Shown here in pieces: positions 59,197 through 64,000 of a DNA stretch of 64,000 bases; position 1 is the first letter of the stretch; each line of letters opens with the position of its first letter. The translations under genes and the position numbers were made by a program. The DNA is taken from contig NZ_JAJAQH010000003.1 in NCBI RefSeq assembly GCF_020523625.1, positions 186,001-250,000 on the forward strand, in the 5' to 3' direction. Under the pieces are notes generated by a model that had not been told where the DNA came from, ran no database searches, and worked only from the letters and a program-made list of their open reading frames with translations. Source of the stretch: Methylovorus menthalis (GTDB lineage: Bacteria > Pseudomonadota > Gammaproteobacteria > Burkholderiales > Methylophilaceae).

Positions 59197-62147
59197 TTTT
59201 TATTGTTGAGTTGTTCTGCTCGCAAGAGCGCAGTGAATTCGCTGGCAGTGACCGGGCGGCTGTACAGATAGCCCTGGCCCTGCTGGCACCCTATTTTCTG
59301 TAAAAAACTGGCTTGTTGCCGTGTTTCTACCCCCTCGGCAATCACGGTAAAGCCTAGGCTCTGTGCCATGGCATTGATGGCGGTGGCAATCGCGGCGTCA
59401 TCGCTGTTGTTGGGCAGGTCACGCACAAACGACTGGTCAATCTTGATCTTGTCCAGCGGCAGGCGCTTCAGGTGGGAGAGGGACGAATACCCCGTGCCAA
59501 AGTCATCAATCGCCAGCCTTACCCCCAGGTGCTTGATGCGATCAAACACATCAATCACATACTCCGTGTTGTGCATGACGGTGCTCTCGGTAATCTCCAG
59601 TTCCAGCAGATGCGATTCGCAATCGGTTTCCACCAGTATGCCGTATACCGTATCAGCAAAATTGCTGCGCTGTATCTGCACGCCGGAGACATTCACCGAC
59701 ACCCAGTCGATATCAAATCCCTGATCGTGCCACTCCTTTACCTGGATGGCGGATTGCCGCAATACCCATTCGCCGATAGGGATGATCAGCCCGGTTTCCT
59801 CTGCCAGCGGGATGAACTTGGCGGGGGATACCACGCCTAGCTCCGGGTGTATCCAGCGAATCAGCGATTCGGCGCCGATGATGCGGCCGGTTTCCAGCGA
59901 CACCTGCGCCTGGTAATACACTTCAAACTGATCCCGTGCCAACGCGCGCCGCAGCTGGTTTTCCAGGGTAAAGCGTTCCACTGCATTCTGGCTCAGGTCA
60001 GCGGAGTAGAAGCAATGGTTATTCTTGCCTTTGTTTTTCACCTGATACATGGCGATGTCGGCAGCCTTGATCAGGCCATCCACATCAAGGCTGTCGTCCG
60101 GGTAAACCGAGATGCCGACACTGGCGCTGATAAATAGCTCGCGCCCATCAATCAGGAATTCATTCTGCAGGCTGCTGATGATTTTCTTGGCGACCTTGGC
60201 CGCATCTTCGCGTTCGCGCAGCACATCCATCATCACAATAAACTCGTCGCCACCCAGCCGGGCGACCGCGTCACTATCCCGAACAGCGGCGCGTATGCGC
60301 TGCGACACCTCAAAAAGCAGCTTGTCGCCCATCTGATGGCCCAAGGTATCGTTGATCGCCTTGAAGCGGTCCAGATCGACAAACAGCAGGGCAATTTCAT
60401 TCTGCTCGCGTTCGGCATATTTGATCGCATGGTCCAGCAGCTCATGCATCAGGCGCCGGTTGGGCAGACCAGTGAGCGGGTCGCGATTCACCAGCTCATT
60501 CAGGCGGCTTTGTGAATGCTTGATTTCGCTGATATCGGCAAACACGCCGACATAGTTGATCACTTTGCCTTCTTCGTTATTGACGGCGGTGAGCGTCACC
60601 CATTCGGCATATTGTTCGTTGTTCTTGCGCTGGTTCCAGAATTCGCCACGCCAGCGGCCATCGCGCGTCAGGGCTTTCCATATTTCGCGGTGCGGCTCGG
60701 GCTTTTTCAGGTCAGCTTCCAGCACGTTGGGAATATTCCCCAACACCTCATCTTCGGTATAGCCAGTGATGTCGGTAAAGCCCTGGTTGATGGCGATGGT
60801 GCGCAGCTGGTCATCAGTGATGAAAATGCCTTCTGCCGTGCTTTCAAAGGCGATCTTGGCCTGATGCAGCCGGTGGTCGGAGGACTCGCGTTGAATCGCC
60901 ACGCCGAATGAGCGGCCGATGGACATCAGTGCGCCCAGCTCCTGCGAGGTGACGGTGGACGCCGCGTGATCACGTTCTATCATGATTACGCCCCACCAGT
61001 GGCCATGCACGAAAATCGGGATAATCACGAAGGACTGGCTATCGTGATTTAGCAGGAAACGGCGTTCGTCCGCCGGGAAGTCGTCGGCATTGCCAAAAAT
61101 CGGGCTGCCTTGTTGCAGGATATTGAGCCAGCGACTGCAACCATCGCGCAAGTAATCGATGCAATGGTAGCCATCGCTCAACGGCTTGAAGCCGGGGGCA
61201 TTCCAGTGATGCAGTAATTCGGATACTGGCGCCTCGGCTTCGAGGTCATTGCTGTTTTTCATCAGCGCGGCGCGGCTGGCATGGGCGGCCAGCCCCAGTA
61301 GTTCCAGCACCCCCACGGCGACCTTTTGCCAGGACTCTGACGAGTGCAGCAGCCAGTCGCACGAGATCAAGGCATCCAGGATTGCGCTGCGCTGGCGTAA
61401 CTGGCTTTCCACCTGCTTGCGGTCGGTAATATCCCGTCCCAAGGTAACAATGCCGTGCCGGCTGCCATCATCATGAAACAACGGTACCTTGATCACATCC
61501 AGCACACGATCCCCGTGTGGCAGTGGAATGGTTTCTTCCTCGCGCAAGAGTTGGCCGGTTTCCCAGACATATTCATCCGCGGCCTGCCAGTGCTGCATGA
61601 AGTCACGCAACCTGGGGTGGGTGAGCTCGGCAAGCTCGCGGTCAGTTTTGCCCAGCGTTGGCACATCGTTCAGGTGCAACATGGCAAGCCCGCTGGTATT
61701 GGCATGCAGCCAGCGGCCTGCGCCATCCTTCAGGCAGATGTAGTCGGGACTGGCATCGATCAGCTTGCGCAGCAGGTTGAGCATGCTGCGTAACTCGTAT
61801 TCGCTGGCAAAGCGTTCGGTGACATCCTGCATGTAAAGCACATAGTCCGCCCCGGCGGTGGCGGGCTCTAGTGCGGCAATCTGCGCGCAAAAACTTTTAA
61901 GGGCATTGCCGACGGCATGTTGCAGGGTGAATTTGGGATTGTTTTTTTGTAATTCGGCCAATACCCGCTGGCCTATGCTGGCGGGCAGTTTGGCGCGGGA
62001 AAGGGATTTGAGGCTGAGAATCTGGAGGGCATACGGGCTGGCATAACGAATATGCAGCTTGGCATCAAAAGCAATAACAGCGACTCCATCCATGGCGTGG
62101 AGTAGCTGATGAATCAGATCGGATTCTGTAGGCGCAGTCAGTGCCAT
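59193..62147 (-). CDS. Multidomain GGDEF/EAL protein with PAS and GAF sensors
   Basis: A 984-residue cytoplasmic protein with no membrane segment. Order: N-terminal PAS-like, second PAS (DASPDYICLKDGAGRWLHAN), GAF region near residues 270-420, third PAS (FESTAEGIFITDDQLRTIAI), GGDEF (RLGGDEFIVMMD) and EAL. The EAL motif reads ESLIRW instead of EALLRW; DDFGTGYSSL and EGVET are intact, so phosphodiesterase activity may remain. The GGDEF motif is intact. It is first in a two-gene leftward unit with the HD-GYP protein. Confidence 0.93.
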   Translation of the reverse strand: MALTAPTESDLIHQLLHAMDGVAVIAFDAKLHIRYASPYALQILSLKSLSRAKLPASIGQRVLAELQKNNPKFTLQHAVGNALKSFCAQIAALEPATAGADYVLYMQDVTERFASEYELRSMLNLLRKLIDASPDYICLKDGAGRWLHANTSGLAMLHLNDVPTLGKTDRELAELTHPRLRDFMQHWQAADEYVWETGQLLREEETIPLPHGDRVLDVIKVPLFHDDGSRHGIVTLGRDITDRKQVESQLRQRSAILDALISCDWLLHSSESWQKVAVGVLELLGLAAHASRAALMKNSNDLEAEAPVSELLHHWNAPGFKPLSDGYHCIDYLRDGCSRWLNILQQGSPIFGNADDFPADERRFLLNHDSQSFVIIPIFVHGHWWGVIMIERDHAASTVTSQELGALMSIGRSFGVAIQRESSDHRLHQAKIAFESTAEGIFITDDQLRTIAINQGFTDITGYTEDEVLGNIPNVLEADLKKPEPHREIWKALTRDGRWRGEFWNQRKNNEQYAEWVTLTAVNNEEGKVINYVGVFADISEIKHSQSRLNELVNRDPLTGLPNRRLMHELLDHAIKYAEREQNEIALLFVDLDRFKAINDTLGHQMGDKLLFEVSQRIRAAVRDSDAVARLGGDEFIVMMDVLREREDAAKVAKKIISSLQNEFLIDGRELFISASVGISVYPDDSLDVDGLIKAADIAMYQVKNKGKNNHCFYSADLSQNAVERFTLENQLRRALARDQFEVYYQAQVSLETGRIIGAESLIRWIHPELGVVSPAKFIPLAEETGLIIPIGEWVLRQSAIQVKEWHDQGFDIDWVSVNVSGVQIQRSNFADTVYGILVETDCESHLLELEITESTVMHNTEYVIDVFDRIKHLGVRLAIDDFGTGYSSLSHLKRLPLDKIKIDQSFVRDLPNNSDDAAIATAINAMAQSLGFTVIAEGVETRQQASFLQKIGCQQGQGYLYSRPVTASEFTALLRAEQLNNKK

Positions 62148-62384
62148 ACCAGAGATAAGTAAATCTTGATCATGATAGGCTGGCCTGCTGCACGGCCGTG
62201 CGTAAAACAGACATGTTGCTTCCCCCGGATTGGTCTAATTTTGCTGCATGACATTCATTTTTAATCAAGCCGTTAAGGCATTAAATGTCGAATTCTCATG
62301 AAGCTTATGGCGCTAAGTTAACACGAGGTCTGTCAGATGGAAACCTTTTATGCTTAAGGATATATCGGCTAATGACAGCTAAAA

Positions 62385-62413
62385 CTTGAAATATGGAAAA
62401 ACCCTCCCATCTA
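62385..62413 (+). promoter_or_regulatory. Sigma-32 (RpoH) promoter for clpB
   Basis: CTTGAAA at 62385-62391, 14-bp spacer and CCCATCTA at 62406-62413 fit the heat-shock sigma factor consensus. The gap upstream to the GGDEF gene is about 240 bp; I see no other signals in it. Confidence 0.85.
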
Positions 62414-62446
62414 TAGGGTATTCAAAATAATGACGAGGAGCAGGAA

Positions 62447-64000
<1,554 letters not shown>

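Overview
The window looks like chromosomal DNA of a betaproteobacterium, most likely a methylotroph of the Methylophilaceae (Methylobacillus-like). This is inferred from the base composition (high-fifties percent G+C by eye), from a central-carbon block tkt / gap-pgk / pyk-fba of the kind that supports the ribulose-monophosphate cycle, and from ordinary betaproteobacterial neighbourhoods (rplU-rpmA-obgE-proB, rpsT/murJ-ribF-ileS-lspA, yacG-zapD-coaE-pilD). No RuMP-specific gene lies in the window, so the lineage call is moderate. I saw no tRNA, rRNA, insertion sequence, prophage or CRISPR array.

Layout. 1-7.0 kb: transketolase, GAPDH, phosphoglycerate kinase, pyruvate kinase and class II aldolase, all rightward and cut into three units by hairpin terminators. 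7.2-10.1 kb: a PsiE-like membrane protein, purC, a DUF1232 module in frame with a beta-carbonic anhydrase, and ppa. 10.1-13.2 kb (leftward): TauE exporter, two-gene ABC transporter, ung. 13.2-19.6 kb: DciA-like protein, M23 peptidase, secA, ammonium transporter, small proteins. 19.7-26.2 kb: argJ, a DUF815 ATPase, a Nudix-ThiE-like fusion, copper-chaperone-type proteins, yacG, zapD, coaE, pilD. 26.3-41.3 kb: mostly housekeeping (ispB, ribosomal proteins, obgE, proB, purEK, murJ, ribF, ileS, lspA, sulfite-oxidase-like protein, msrB). 41.4-45.3 kb: alcohol dehydrogenase, two unknown exported proteins, catalase. 45.3-57.8 kb: the most unusual part, described below. 57.9-62.1 kb: two overlapping cyclic-di-GMP genes. 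62.4 kb to the end: clpB behind a sigma-32-type promoter, cut by the window edge.

The 45-58 kb block combines cytochrome bd oxidase (cydP-like, cydA, cydB, cydX), a RegB/RegA-type redox two-component system, and two rightward operons. Operon 1 is a TonB receptor, an exported Asp-box beta-propeller with Cys and His motifs, and a thioredoxin-like protein. Operon 2 is a small membrane protein, a cytochrome c and an OprC/NosA-type copper TonB receptor. Each operon is preceded by an almost identical 17-bp palindrome of the RegA/PrrA GCGNC-N5-GNCGC type, placed 31-32 bp upstream of a -10-like hexamer. The RegB-like kinase keeps the family's quinone motif, H-box and redox cysteine, but it also carries a dense Met/His-rich segment in the predicted periplasmic loop before its last membrane segment. 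I infer a respiratory and copper-linked regulon in which one kinase could integrate quinone redox state and periplasmic copper to control metal uptake and perhaps bd oxidase. This is the best candidate in the window for a little-described system.
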